Shown: one piece after another, positions 1-11,730 of the stretch | How the letters are laid out: each line of letters starts with the position of its first letter | Numbering within the stretch: the first letter of the stretch is position 1 | NCBI GenBank assembly: GCA_034769895.1 | Contig: CM068375.1 | Coordinates: 254,117,542-254,181,541, forward strand | DNA from: Magicicada septendecula | Taxonomy: Eukaryota > Arthropoda > Insecta > Hemiptera > Cicadidae | Length of the DNA stretch: 64,000 nt | Reading direction: 5' to 3' | The notes under the pieces: model-generated | Databases searched by the model: none | What the model was told of the DNA's origin: nothing | What the model saw: the letters and a program-made list of their open reading frames with translations, nothing else | Position numbers and translations under genes: made by a program

Positions 1-231
1 TCAAGACCTATTGTTTTTGGTGAAGATCGGTTAAGGGGAAGGGGTAGTTTACCTGCAACGTTTTTTTATCAAGCGTATTTTCTATGGCAAACGATAACAG
101 CCGCAAATTCAAACAGAATCAAATAATTTTTTGCATACGTCCCTGAATTGTAGAGGTCTCAATGACTTTCGATTTTGGTGAAGATCGGTTAAGGGGAAGG
201 GGTAGTTTACCTGCAACCTTTTACGTTTTAA

Positions 232-465
232 CAAGAGTAAAGTACTTGAAAATTTATTTAAACTTTTTGAAACAATGGTAATTGTTAAAAATAAAATAAT
301 TTTGTTGCCAGGCAATAAAATTATAATTTTTTCATTTTAATGTAATATAATATTTTTCATTTAATACAGCAATAAAAAGGCAGGTAAGACACAGCCTGGC
401 TGTTTGGCTGAAAATGATTTTAAATATAAATCTTAGAATATGGAAGTCATGTATGGTTCTCCATA
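232..465 (+). repeat. satellite spacer / array-edge module
   Basis: Non-satellite segment within block A. Its first ~115 bp recur inverted at about 5030-5130 and direct at 7430-7540, each time at an array edge. The rest carries the gtatggttctccatacc palindrome also found near 2060, 4620, 4920, 21245 and 22050. Confidence 0.7.
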
Positions 466-1639
466 CCGATATTTTACTTTTTCTATGGCAAACGATAACA
501 GCCGCAAATTCAAACAGAATCAAATGATGTTCTGCATACAGCCCTGTATTGTAGAGTTCTCAGTACCTATTGGTGTTGGTGAAGATCGGTTAAGGGAAAG
601 GGGTAGTTTACCTGCAACGTTTTATGTTTTAAAAGGGTATTTTCTATGGCAAATGATAAGAGCCGCAAATTCAAACAGAATCAAATACGTTTTTGCATAC
701 AGCCCTGTTTTGTTGAGTACTAAAGACCTATTGTTTTTGGTGAAGATCGGTTAAGGGAAAGGGGTAGTTTACCTGCAACGTTTTATGTTTTAACAAGGGT
801 ATTTTTTCTGTGACGAACGATAACTGCCGTAAATTCAAAGAGAATCAACTAATGTTTTGCATACAGCCCTGCATTGTAGAGTTCTCAAGACCTATTGTTA
901 TTGGTGAAGATCGGTTAATGGAATAGGGTAGTTTACCAGCAATGTTTTATGTTTTATCAAGGGTGTTTTCTATGGCAAACGATAACAGCCGCAAATTCAA
1001 ACAGAATCAAATAATTGTTTGCATACAGGCCTGAATTGTAGAGTACCCAAGACCTGTCGTTTTTGGTGAAGATCGGTTAAGGGAAAGGGGTAGTTTACCA
1101 GCAACGGTTTTTTTTCAAGGGTAATTTTTTTCTATAGTAAACGATAACAGCCGCAAATTCAAACAGAATCAAATGATGTTAATGATGGTTAATGCTTTGT
1201 ATTGTAGAGTTCTCAATACCTATTGGTGTTGGTGAAGATCGGTTAAGGGAAAGGGGTAGTTTATCACCAAAGTTTTATGTTTTAAAAAGGGTAATTTTTT
1301 AATGACGAACGATAACTGCCGAAAATTCAATGAGAATCAAATAACTTTTTGCACTCTTACCTGAGTTGCAGAGAGATCAAGGTCTATTGATTTTGGTGAA
1401 GATCAGTTAAGGGAAAGGGGTAGTTTACCTACAACATTTTATGTTGTAACAAGAGAAATGTTTCCATGACGAACGATAACTGCCGCACATTCAAACAGAA
1501 TCAAATATTTTATTGCATGCATCCCTGAATTGTTGTGGACGGAAGGTCTATTGATTTTGGAGAAGATCGGTTAAGAGAAAGGAGTAGTTTACCTGGAACA
1601 TTTTATGATTTAACAAGAGTAAAGTACTTAATTTTTATA

Positions 1640-2230
1640 AATAAAGTATCCTGATAAGAAGCTCATAGTAATCCACTGTAGAAACGTAGATGATATATCT
1701 ATAAATGAAGAGGTTAAGTGAACGGGGTGGGGGTAATTTTCTATTATTAAAAATTATAGTTGTAGGTGGAGGGGAGAATTTTTTATATATGTACTACGTT
1801 ATCAGCAACAAAGAAGTAGTTTTTTGCTTCCCGGGCTCTTTAGCCGTAGTCCAATGTTTTCTGCAAAACCAGACTTTTCGGCAGTGCCATCGACAGCCAT
1901 CATCGGTGAAAATCGAGTGTGAAAACGTGAGGTGGTATACGTTAGTGACAACAGTACTGTGGTTAATGCTGAAGCAATAAGTAGAAAGACGTAGTTTCTA
2001 TGGAAATATTTCATTTTGAATATGATTTTAAATATAAATCTTAGAACATGGAAGTCATGTATGGTTCTCCATACCGATATTTACTTCCATGTTCCTTAAG
2101 GAAATGGAAGTATGGTGATGGCAAAAAAAATCGTGTTCGAGATTATTGCAGATTCTGATTGTACTATACTCAAAACATGAAAAAAAGTCGTTTTTCGAAA
2201 AGTGTGTGTGTGTGTGTGTGTGTGGATTTT
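1640..2230 (-). repeat. spacer module resembling a Penelope-element terminus, copy 1
   Basis: The same ~400-bp module recurs at 4240-4645 and, split by an LTR element, at 21930-22191 plus 26956-27240. On the minus strand it carries a GATGATGGCTGTCGATGG stretch followed by CCGAAAAG, then about 100 nt later ACTTCTTTGTTGCTGATAAC. This is the same order of elements as the 3' end of the Penelope-like element at 8.2-8.4 kb, which has CTGATGA...GAAA then TTACTTCTTTGTTGTCGATA. I infer it is a Penelope terminal fragment. It ends in a fold-back segment (2090-2130) and a (GT)n tract at 2202-2224. Confidence 0.55.
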
Positions 2231-4239
2231 TTTTCTATGGCAAACGATAACAGCCGCAAATTCAAACAGAATCAAATAATTTTTTGTATACAGCCCTGAT
2301 TTGTAGAGTACTCGCGACCTATTGTTTTTGGTGAAGATGGTTGAGGGAAAGGGGTAGTTTACCTGCAACGGTTTTTTTTTTATCAAGGGTAATTTTGTTT
2401 GTTTGGCAAACGATAACAGCCGCAAATTCAAACAGAATCAAATATATTTCGCATACAGCCCTGAATTTTAGAGTTCTCAAGATGTGTTGATTTTGGTAAA
2501 GATCGGTTATGGGGAAGGGGTAGTTTACCTGCAACGTTTTATGTTTTAACAAGGGTATTTTTTATGGCAAACGATAACAAATTCTAACGTAATCATATAA
2601 TATTTTGCATACAGCTCTGAATTGTAGAGTTCTCAAGACCTATCGTTTTTGGTGAAGATCGGTTAAGGTAAAGGGGTAGTTTACCGGCAACGGTTTTTTA
2701 TCAAGGGTAATTTTTTCTATGGTAAATGATAACAGCCGCAAATTGAAACAGAATCAAATGATGTTTTGCATACAGCCCTGTATTGTAGAGTTCTCAATAC
2801 CTATTGGTGTTGGTGAAGATCGGTTAAGGGGAATGGGTAGTTTACCTGCAACGTTTTATGTTTTAAAAGGGTATTTTCTATGGCAAACGATAAGAGCCGC
2901 AAATTCAAACAGGATCAAATACGTTTTTGCATACTGCCCTGTTTTGTTGAGTACTAAAGACCTATTGTTTTTGGTGAAGATCGGTTAAGGGAAAGGGGTA
3001 GTTTACCAGACACATTTTTTGTCTTATTAAGGGTATTTTGTATGGCAAACGATAACAGCCGCAAATTCAAACAGAATCATATAATATTTTGCATACAGCC
3101 CTGAAATGTAGAGTTCTCAAGACCTGTTGGTTTTGGTGAAGATCGGTTAAGGGAATAGGGTTGTTTACCAGCAACATTTTATGTTTTATCAAGGGTAATT
3201 TTGTTTTGACGAACGATAACTGCCATACATAAAACAGAATCAATTACTCTTCTGCATACTTTTGTGAATTATACAGAACTCAAGGTCTGTTGATTTTGTT
3301 GAAGATCGGTTAAGGGAAAGGGGTAGTTTACCTGCAACGTTTTATGTTTTAACAAGGGTATTTTTTCTATGACGAACGATAACTGCCGTAAATTCAAAGA
3401 GAATCAACTAATGTTTTGTATACAGCCTTGAATTGTAGAGTTCTCAAGACCTATTGTTTTTGGTGAAGATTGGTTAATGGAATAGGGTAGTTTACCAGCA
3501 ACGTTTTATGTTTTATCAAGGGTGTTTACTATGGCAAACGATAACAGCCGCAAATTCAAACAGAATCAAATAATTGTTTCCATACAGGCCTGAATTGTAG
3601 ATTACTCAAGACCTATCGTTTTTGGTGAAAATCGGTTAAGGGAAAGGGGTAGTTTACCTGCAACGGTTTTTTATCAAGGGCAATTTTTTTCTATAGTAAA
3701 CGATAACAGCCGCAAATTCCAACAGAATAAAATGATGTTTTGCATACAGCCCTGTATTGTAGAGTTCTCAGTACCTATTGGTGTTGGTGAAGATCGGTTA
3801 AGGGAAAGGCGTAGTTTACCAGCAACATTTTATGTTTTAACCAGGGTAATTTTTTATATGACGAACGATAACTGCTGTAAATTCAAACAGAATCAACTAG
3901 GTTTTTGCATACCTTTTTGAACTAAAGAGAACTCAAGGTCTGTTGATTTTGTTGAAGGTCGGTTAAGGGAAGGGGTAGTTTACCTGCTATATTTTATGTT
4001 GTAACAAGAGAAATGTTTCCATGACGAACGATAACTGCCGCACAATCAAACAGAATCAAATATTTTTTGCATGCTTCCCTGAATTGTAGAGGACGGAAGG
4101 TCTATTGATTTTGGAGAAGATCGGTTAAGAGAAAGGGGTAGTTTACCTGAAACATTTTATGATTTAACAAGAGTAAAGTACTTAATTTTTATAAATAAAG
4201 TATCCTGATAAGAAGCTCATAGTAATCAACTGTAGAAAC

Positions 4240-4645
4240 GTAGATGAAATATCTATAAATGAAGAGGTTAGGTGAACGGGGTGGGGGGATTTTCTATTAT
4301 TAAAAATTATAGTTGAAGGTGGAGGGCAGAATTTTTTGTATGTTTACTACGTTATCAGCAACAAAGAAGTAGTTTTTTGTTAAAATTGCTTCCCGGGCTC
4401 TTTAGCCGTAGTCCAATTTTTTCTACAAAACCAGACTTTTCGGCAGTGCCATCGACTGCCATCATCGGTGAAAATCGAGTGCGAAAACATGAGGTGGTAT
4501 ACGTTAGTGACCACAGTACTGTGGTTAATGCTGAAGCAATAAGTAGAAAGACGTGGTTTCTATGGAAATATTTCATTTCAAATATGATTTTAAATATAAA
4601 TCTTAGAACATGGAAGTCATGTATGGTTCTCCATACCGATATTTT
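4240..4645 (-). repeat. Penelope-terminus-like spacer module, copy 2
   Basis: Near-identical to the module at 1680-2090, including the catcatcggtgaaaatcgag segment and the ttatcagcaacaaagaagta segment. One isolated satellite unit follows before the array reverses. Confidence 0.6.
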
Positions 4646-4809
4646 TCTATGGCAAACGACCGCACATTCAAACAGAATCAAATATTTTCTTGCATGCATC
4701 CCTGAATTGTAGAGGACTGAAGGTCTATTGATTTTGGAGAAGATCGGTTAAGAAAAAGGGGTAGTTTACCTGAAACATTTTATGATTTAACAAGAGTAAA
4801 GTACTTAAT

Positions 4810-5105
4810 TTATACTTCCATATTCCTTAAGGAAATGGAAGTATGGTGATGGCAAAAAAAATCGTGTTCGAGATTATTGCAGATTCTGATTGTACTACAC
4901 TCAAAACATGAAAAATATCGGTATGGAGAACCATACATGACTTCCATATTCTAAGATTTATATTTAAATCTTAATATCGCCTGCCAAGCGCGATATATTT
5001 TCTCTTATACATGATGTACATTAAAATGAAAAAATTTTAATTTTATTGCCTGGAAACAAAATTATTTTATTTTTAACAATTACCATTGTTTCAAAAAGTT
5101 TAAAT
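4810..5105. repeat. array-inversion junction, plus to minus
   Basis: Fold-back sequence between the + and - satellite blocks. It holds acttccatattccttaagg with its partial inverse, then aaaatatcggtatggagaac, the inverse of the block A spacer, then the inverted array-edge module. Confidence 0.7.
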
Positions 5106-6405
5106 AAATTTTCAAGTACTTTACTCTTGTTAAAACGTATAAGGTTGCAGGTAAACTACCCCTTCCCCTTAACCGATCTTCACCAAAATCGAAAGTCATT
5201 GAGACCTCTACAATTCAGGGACGTATGCAAAAAATTATTTGATTCTGTTTGAATTTGTGGCTGTTATCGTTTGCCATAGAAAATACGCTTGATAAAAAAA
5301 CGTTGCAGGTAAACTACCCCTTCCCCTTAACCGATCTTCACCAAAAACAATAGGTCTTGAGTACTCTACAAATCAGGACTGTATGCAAAACATTATTTGA
5401 TTCTGTTTGAATTTGCGGCTGTTATCGTTTGCCATAGAAAATACCCTTGTTAAAAAAACGTTGCAGGTAAACTACCCCTTTCCCTCAACCGATCTTCACC
5501 AAAAACAATAGGTCTTGAGAAATCTACAATTCAGGGCTGTATGCGAAACATTATTTGATTCTGTTTGAATTTGCGGCTGTTATCGTTTGCCAAAAAAAAA
5601 AAATTTCCCTTGATAAAAAAAACCGTTGCAGGTAAACTACCCCTTCCCCTCAACCGATCTTCACCAAAAACAATAGGTCGCGAGTACTCTACAAATCAGG
5701 GCTGTATGCAAAAAATTATTTGATTCTGTTTGAATTTGCGGCAGTTGTCGTTTGCCATAGAAAATACGCATGATAAAAAACGTTGCTGGTAAACTACCCC
5801 TTCCCCTCAACCGATCTTCACCAAAAACAATAGGTCTTGAGTACTCTACAAATCAGGGCTGTATGCAGAAAATTATTTGATTCTGTTTGAATTTGCGGCT
5901 GTTATCGTTTGCCATAGAAAATACCCTTGTTAAAAAAACGTTGTAGGTAAACTACCCCTTTCCCTTAACCGATCTTCACCAAAAACAAAAGGTATTGAGA
6001 ACTCTACAATTTAGGGCTGTATGCAAATAATCTTTTCATTCTGTTTGAATTTGCGGCTGTTATCGTTTGCCATAGGAAATACCCTTGTTAAAACATAAAA
6101 CGTTACAGGTAAACTACCCCTTTCCCTTAACCGATCTTCACCAAAAACAATAGGTCTTGAGAACTCTACAATTCAGGGCTGTATGCGAAACATTATTTGA
6201 TTCTGTTTGAATTTGCGGCTGTTATCGTTTGCCAAACAAACAAAATTACCCTTGCTAAAAAAAAAACCGTTGCAGGTAAACTACCCCTTTCCCTCAACCG
6301 ATCTTCACCAAAAACAATAGGTCGCGAGAACTCTGCAAAACCGGGCTGTATGCAAAAAATTATTTGATTCTGTTTGAATTTGCGGCAGTTATCGTTTGCC
6401 ATAGA
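5105..6405 (-). repeat. ~160-bp satellite array, block B (inverted)
   Basis: The same satellite unit in reverse complement. The landmark appears as taaccgatcttcaccaaa at about 5169, 5329, 5490 and so on. Around eight units are present. Confidence 0.9.
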
Positions 6406-6415
6406 AAAAAAATCT

Positions 6416-6446
<31 letters not shown>

Positions 6447-6640
6447 CACAGACACTTTTCGGAAAACGACTTTTTTTCATGTTTTGAGTGTAGTAGAATC
6501 AGAATCTGCAATAATCTCGAACACGATTTTTTTTGCCATCACCATACTTCCATTCCTTAAGGAATATGGAAGTAAAAAGTCGTTTTTCGAAAAGTGTCTG
6601 TCTGTGTGTCTGTCTGTAAATTTTTTTTCTATGGCAAACG
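6405..6640. repeat. array-inversion junction, minus to plus, with (ACAG)n
   Basis: An imperfect palindrome of about 230 bp. The left arm has (cagacaga)n, then cacttttcggaaaacgactt; the right arm has aagtcgtttttcgaaaagtg, then (ctgtctgt)n. The middle holds the catttccttaagg-type fold-back seen at the other junctions. Confidence 0.75.
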
Positions 6641-7435
6641 ATAACAGCCGCAAATTCAAACAGAATCAAATAATTTTTTGCATACAGCCCTGATTTGTAG
6701 AGTACTCACGACCTATTGTTTTTGGTGAAGATCGGTCGAGGGGAAGGGGTAGTTTACCTGCAACGGTTTTTTTTATCAAGGGTCATTTTTTTTTTTTTGG
6801 CAAACGATAACAGCCGCAATTTCAAACAGAATCAAATAATGTTTCGCATACAGTCCTAAATTGTAGAGTTCTCAAGACCTATTGTTTTTGGTGAAGATCG
6901 GTTAAGGGAAAGGGGTAGTTTATCTGCAACGTTTTATGTTTTAACAAGGGTATTTTCTATGGCAAACGATAACAGCCGCAAATTCAAACAGAATCAAAAG
7001 ATTATTTGCATACAGCCCTAAATTGTAGAGTTCTCAAGACTATTGTTTTTGGTGAAGATCGGTTAAGGGAAAGGGGTAGTTTACCTGCAACGTTTTTTTA
7101 ACAAGGGTATTTTCTATGACAAACGATAACAGCCGCAAATTCAAACAGAATCAAATAATTTTTTGCATACAGCCCTGATTTTGTAGAGTACTCAAGACCT
7201 ATTGTTTTTGGTGAAGATCGGTTAAGGGGAAGGGGTAGTTTACCTGCAACGTTTTTTTATCAAGTGTAATTTTCTATGGCAAGAAATAACAGCCGCAAAT
7301 TCAAACAGAATTAAATAATTTTTTGCATATGTCCCTGAATTGTAGAGATCTCAAGGACTTTCGATTTTGGTGAAGATCGGTTAAGGGGAGGGGGTAGTTT
7401 ACCTGCAACCTTTTACGTTTTAACAATAGTAAAGT
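6640..7435 (+). repeat. ~160-bp satellite array, block C (plus)
   Basis: About five more satellite units in plus orientation, ending at the same edge module as the start of block A. Confidence 0.9.
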
Positions 7436-7539
7436 ACTTGAAAATTCATTTAAACTTTTTGAAACAATGGTAATTGTTAAAAATAAAATAATTTTGTTGC
7501 CAGGCAATAAAATTATAATTTTTTCATTTTAATGTAAAT

Positions 7540-8090
7540 CATGTATGAGTTAATAGTATAATGGATTAATTTACACTCAAAATGTACAAACAGAAAATTT
7601 TGTTACATACATCAATATCGTTCGTGGCAGGCAAGCATATCTCAGTTATGTAATGTTTACGTTTCCATTTTATTATTATGACTACCACAATAAAAAGGCA
7701 GGGAAGACACACACACACACACACAAAATTCGCGTTATTTCTGGCCTCACTCATGTTTATTTTCTTACATTTGCACGCTTTTTAAATGGTAAGTGCCGAA
7801 ACCCATACCAACATAACGCGTGCAAGTCGAAAAAGTGTCCAGCGTGGATAGCGATTGCTTCCTGTGGATCGCTGGGCAGTGTAACTGCACGTGTTTACAG
7901 AGGAACGATTCATAGACAGACTTTTCGTCTTTAGGGAATGAACCCTCTGCAAGATGCTGAGGGTCCATGAGTGACTTCGGAGCGCTCCTTCTTTTTCATG
8001 TGTTTGTTCTGTGAAACATACACTGTAGATTCGCAGCTTTACTCTAAGCAACGCTCAATAGGAAATGTTAAAAATTTTTGTCCATGGTGT
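7540..8090 (+). repeat. dispersed repeat D, left copy
   Basis: A non-satellite segment with a (CA)n tract at about 7709-7726. It is closely matched in reverse complement at 21480-21910, from the catacatgat edge through the ggcaggcaag segment, the (CA)n and the gaccctcagcatcttgcag segment. A ~67-codon open frame on the minus strand is shared by both copies, but frames shift between them, so I treat the repeat as non-coding. Its family is not recognised. Confidence 0.8.
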
Positions 8091-8327
8091 ACCCTCATAC
8101 ACACTAAACCTGCTCTGATGTTTTAATTACGGACATCATAATATTAAAACTTTGGAAACTTGAGCACTACTTAATGGAGATCAATCATTAACTTATACAA
8201 GCCATTAATTTTATGCATATTTTTTATATATATGTGTACAACATTATCGACAACAAAGAAGTAAATATCACTATAATATTGACGACTCGGAACACAATGT
8301 TTTTTATAAGTAAAAACGTAAAGTTTT

Positions 8328-8377
8328 ACCTTACAGCCTAAACCGGCTTTCACCTATAGAAGGCTTCATCAGAGGCT
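8328..8377 (-). ncRNA. hammerhead-ribozyme-like motif at PLE 3' end
   Basis: On the minus strand CTGATGA (8372-8366) is followed by a short helix GCCT/AGGT, then GAAA (8351-8348), then an AGCC/GGCT helix closed by GGTTTA, then a 4-bp closing helix (GCCT with AGGT). This is the order of a hammerhead core. Hammerhead ribozymes are known in Penelope-like elements. The cleavage-strand linker here is GTA rather than a single H nucleotide and one A is bulged next to helix II, so activity is doubtful. The RT stop codon TGA (8371-8369) lies inside the core. Confidence 0.45.
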
Positions 8378-10210
8378 GTCGTTAGTAGCGCTGCTCGTCT
8401 TGTTGTTGGTGACGAGAAAGTGTTTCGAAAGATTGAAGCTGTGTGTGTGTGGTGAGATGTGTTCGAATAATGCGTGCGATTTGAATTGTGTCTGTTCGTT
8501 TAGGATGTCGTTTTTATTTGTTTTTGTGTGTTTGTATATTTCTAATTGTTCTAGAGTGTCTAGTTTTCGGCCTTTTGTGTGTACGTGTAGTATGTTCATG
8601 TTATTGTCGATGTTTTTATATGTGTGGTTTGCTTCAATGAGGTGGTTTGCGAAGGTAGATTCTGTAGTGGTGTGGAGTGCTTTTGTGTGTTCAATGTATC
8701 TCTGTTTGAAGCTACGTCCTGTCTGGCCTATGTAGAATTTACTGCAATTTGAACAATTTAGTTTATATACACCGGGTAGATCGAATTTGTTTTGTGCTTT
8801 GGGCATGCGTTTTGATAGTGTGTGTTCTGTTTTGTTAGTAGTTTTGTAAGCGATTCTGTATCCTGCTTTTTTGAATTTGTGGGCAATTTTTTCTGTTTGT
8901 TTGTTGATGTATGTTAGTGTTATGAATTTGTTGTTTTCTGTCTTTGTCTGTTGTTTGTTTTGTGTTTTGTGTAGGAGTTTACTGACTATTGTTCTGTCAT
9001 AACCGTTAGATTCTGCTAGATATTTTATCGTGTTTAGTTCGTCTTTGTAGTCTATTTCATCTAAGGGGATGTTGTTAAGTCTATGTATCATGGTTCTAAA
9101 AGCAGCTAGTTTGTGTTGTATTGGGTGATTGGAGGTGTTGTGTATTAGTGTGTCAGTTGTAGTTGGTTTTCTGTATATACTGAATTTGTGCCTGTGTTCT
9201 AGTTTTGTGATGGAGAGGTCTAAGAAGTTTATGGTGTTGTTGTGTTCGTATTCGGCAGTGAAGGTTATGTTTTTATGTATTTTGTTTATGTGCGTTAGTA
9301 ACTGTTCACATTGTCTTTTGTTTCCCCTGTATAGTATTAGAATGTCATCAACGTATCTGTGCCAATATAGTATTTTATGTGAGTGTCTGTCATTGTTTGT
9401 GAGTATTTTTGTTTTTTCTAAGTGTTGGAGGAAGACTTCTGCTAGAATGCTGGATATGGGGGAGCCCATGGGTAGGCCGTCGTTCTGTGTGTAGTATTTA
9501 TTGTTATAAGTAAAGTAGTTTTGTTTTGTGATAATGTTCAGAGTTTCTGTTATTTCATTGATAAGTTCGTCTGGTGTGTTGTTCTGTTTGAGTTTGTTTT
9601 GTAGGATGGTGATTGTTTCAGAGATGGGGATGTTTGTGTACAGGTTTTTAATGTCAAAGGAGGCTAATGTGGCGTTATGGGGGATGTGTATGTCTTTTAT
9701 TTTTGTTACTAGGTCAGTGTTGTTTTTTACTGCAATGTTGTTGTCTATTTGTGTGTGTTGTCTAATAATTTTGTCTAGATATTTTGCCAGTTTGTGTGCA
9801 GGGGCATTACGGTAGTTGATAATGGGGCGGATCGGAATGTCTTCTTTATGGATTTTGGGAAGCGCTTGGAGTGTAGGTGCTGATGGTCGGATTTGTTTCA
9901 TGTAGGACTTTTGTTTATGTGTCATAATGTGTTTGGCTTTGTTGACTATTTGTTTTACTGAGTTTTGGTATCTGTCGGTGGGGTCATGTTTTAGTTCTGT
10001 GATGTTGTTCTGTTCTATGAAGTCTTGTACTTTTTTGTGTAGGTTGTCTGTGGGGATAATTACAGTCGTGTTGCCTTTGTCAGCTTTTACAAATGTGATG
10101 TTGTGTTTGTGTGCCTTTTCCCTCAGTTTGATGGCTGTGTGTATTTCTGAGTTGTGGTTGTTGTTGTCTGGTGTCTTATGTACTCCTATTGTGTTGTTTA
10201 TATTATGTCT
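8369..10210 (-). CDS. Penelope-like reverse transcriptase with GIY-YIG endonuclease (5'-truncated)
   Basis: One open frame of 613 codons, open from just after a stop at 10211-10213. The first in-frame ATG is at 9925, but homology begins upstream, so that ATG is not the true start. Near the N-terminal edge is KADKGNTT, a landmark of Penelope RTs. Counting from the ATG, FDIKNLYTNIP lies near residues 90-100, LPMGSP near 151-156 and the catalytic YVDD at about 191-194. The C-terminal GIY-YIG nuclease begins at about residue 385 (GVYKLNCSNC...YIGQTGRSFKQR), with the Cys pair typical of endonuclease-bearing Penelope elements. No stops or frameshifts interrupt the frame, so the copy looks recent. 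The protein would copy element RNA at a nuclease-made nick. As truncated DNA this copy is probably not autonomous. Confidence 0.9.
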   Translation of the reverse strand, partial: RHNINNTIGVHKTPDNNNHNSEIHTAIKLREKAHKHNITFVKADKGNTTVIIPTDNLHKKVQDFIEQNNITELKHDPTDRYQNSVKQIVNKAKHIMTHKQKSYMKQIRPSAPTLQALPKIHKEDIPIRPIINYRNAPAHKLAKYLDKIIRQHTQIDNNIAVKNNTDLVTKIKDIHIPHNATLASFDIKNLYTNIPISETITILQNKLKQNNTPDELINEITETLNIITKQNYFTYNNKYYTQNDGLPMGSPISSILAEVFLQHLEKTKILTNNDRHSHKILYWHRYVDDILILYRGNKRQCEQLLTHINKIHKNITFTAEYEHNNTINFLDLSITKLEHRHKFSIYRKPTTTDTLIHNTSNHPIQHKLAAFRTMIHRLNNIPLDEIDYKDELNTIKYLAESNGYDRTIVSKLLHKTQNKQQTKTENNKFITLTYINKQTEKIAHKFKKAGYRIAYKTTNKTEHTLSKRMPKAQNKFDLPGVYKLNCSNCSKFYIGQTGRSFKQRYIEHTKALHTTTESTFANHLIEANHTYKNIDNNMNILHVHTKGRKLDTLEQLEIYKHTKTNKNDILNEQTQFKSHALFEHISPHTHSFNLSKHFLVTNNKTSSATNDSL

Positions 10211-10227
10211 TTATAATTAAGACATAC

Positions 10228-10840
10228 ATTATCGTATTTGTTATCGTTTGCCATACAAAATACCCTTAATAAGACAAAAAATGTGTCTGGTAAACTACCC
10301 CTTTCCCTTAACCGATCTTCACCAAAAACAATAGGTCTTTAGTACTCAACAAAACAGGGCAGTATGCAAAAACGTATTTGATCCTGTTTGAATTTGCGGC
10401 TCTTATCGTTTGCCATAGAAAATACCCTTTTAAAACATAAAACGTTGCAGGTAAACTACCCCTTCCCCTTAACCGATCTTCACCAACACCAATAGGTATT
10501 GAGAACTCTACAATACAGGGCTGTATGCAAAACATCATTTGATTCTGTTTCAATTTGCGGCTGTTATCATTTACCATAGAAAAAATTACCCTTGATAAAA
10601 AACCGTTGCCGGTAAACTACCCCTTTACCTTAACCGATCTTCACCAAATACGATAGGTCTTGAGAACTCTACAATTCAGAGCTGTATGCAAAATATTATA
10701 TGATTACGTTAGAATTTGTTATCGTTTGCCATAAAAAATACCCTTGTTAAAACATAAAACGTTGCAGGTAAACTACCCCTTCCCCATAACCGATCTTTAC
10801 CAAAATCAACACATCTTGAGAACTCTAAAATTCAGGGTAC
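10228..10840 (-). repeat. satellite units, inverted (block D)
   Basis: About four ~160-bp satellite units in minus orientation directly abut the 5' edge of PLE1 on one side and a broken BEL LTR edge at 10841 on the other. Confidence 0.85.
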
Positions 10841-10927
10841 GTTTGATAAGCGCGTGACGTCATCCGCTCGTGCCGCATTGCAGTAGTCCACTGCGTACAG
10901 CTGATAAACAAGTACAAAGTTTAAGCA

Positions 10928-11730
10928 ATTACTATCGATAAACTCATGGATTTTATTTATGTATTCTTGCTGTGGTAATAAAACCACTGTGTTGCCTTTA
11001 TCTGCTTTTGTTATTATGACATTACTGTCATTTATTTTATCTTTTATATTTCTGATGTGTCTATAGTCGCTGCTGTATTTATCTTTAAGTCTTTGGTTTA
11101 TATTATTAATTTTCAATAGTTGGTTGAGTTTATTACTTATTATCGTACGTGCTTAGTTTTGTGTATTTGTATCAGATAACATTCTTATGGTAGCTTCTGC
11201 ATTCACAACCTCATGCACAATCTTTATCAAATCTAGGCAAATTGTACGATAAACCTTTACTTAGTAATATTGTTTCTGCGTTTGTTAGGTTTATATTAGA
11301 TAAATTTGCTACGCATCAATAGAAAGTATGATGACTTCGTATGCTTATATTGTTCTGTTGGTTATCGTGTAGAGAACGAAACTTTTTATTATAAGTAAAT
11401 AATATTTTACATGTGATGCGTTTGATCTGTTGTTCGATTACTTCGAACACATTGTTACTAACCGCAGGGTGCATTGAATTAAGCAATTCCAAATGAAGTT
11501 TATATAACTCATGATTGAGGTTGATTTTCTTTATATATAAACTATTAATCTATTGTTTTATCCAAGTTTTTTGTGCTGTTTGTTGAGCCAAGTATGCCGC
11601 CTTTGATTTGGGATTGATGTTGATAACAGCGTATGTAGGGGTTATGTTGTTTTGCAGACACATTTTGTTAAATTTAATGTTATTAGTGGTTTTTATTAAC
11701 TTAACTTTGGTGTTCGTGTTATAATATCAA
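10928..11730 (-). pseudogene. Penelope-like RT N-terminal relic (PLE2, copy 1)
   Basis: The minus strand encodes the N-terminal part of a second Penelope family. Landmarks are KADKGNTVVLLPQQ and LSKGLSYNLPRF, which are clearest in the sister copy. This copy has a nonsense change (GAA to TAA in the QNEAR segment), a small deletion near 11220 and a TAG upstream. The frame runs into the BEL LTR edge at 10927, so the catalytic RT and endonuclease parts are missing. Confidence 0.75.

Larger units (their letters stand above)
1..4810 (+). repeat. ~160-bp satellite array, block A (plus orientation, interrupted)
   Basis: Tandem copies of a unit of about 158-164 bp. The landmark gaagatcggttaagg occurs near 22, 180, 581, 742, 906, 1068 and onward at that spacing. 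Each unit also carries a caaacgataacagccgcaaa segment and a gcatacagccctgaattg segment. Units are diverged, with many substitutions and small indels. The array is broken by spacers at about 232-465, 1640-2230 and 4165-4650. Short open frames inside the units recur with the period and are not genes. Confidence 0.9.
8150..10215 (-). mobile_element. Penelope-like retroelement, 5'-truncated (PLE1)
   Basis: Contains the RT/GIY-YIG reading frame and a 3' terminal segment with a hammerhead-like core. The 5' end stops abruptly at about 10211-10230 against satellite sequence and the N-terminal coding region is absent. That is consistent with 5' truncation or with deletion at the satellite boundary. 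The 3' end (about 8150-8368) contains the terminal sequence that also appears in the satellite spacers. Confidence 0.85.

Noticed and set aside
440..3920. Repeated ~60-110 codon open frames (for example 440-754, 2719-2988) with similar peptides
   Set aside because: They recur with the satellite period on both strands, lack upstream context, and differ by frame from unit to unit. They are by-products of the tandem repeat.
1..7500. Regularly spaced repeats reminiscent of a CRISPR array
   Set aside because: Unit ~160 bp with no unique spacers, both orientations, in an animal genome with intron-bearing genes. It is satellite DNA.
9129..10220. Plus-strand open frames opposite the Penelope RT
   Set aside because: They are antisense shadows of a long conserved RT frame; Cys/Phe/Leu-rich as expected from the complement.
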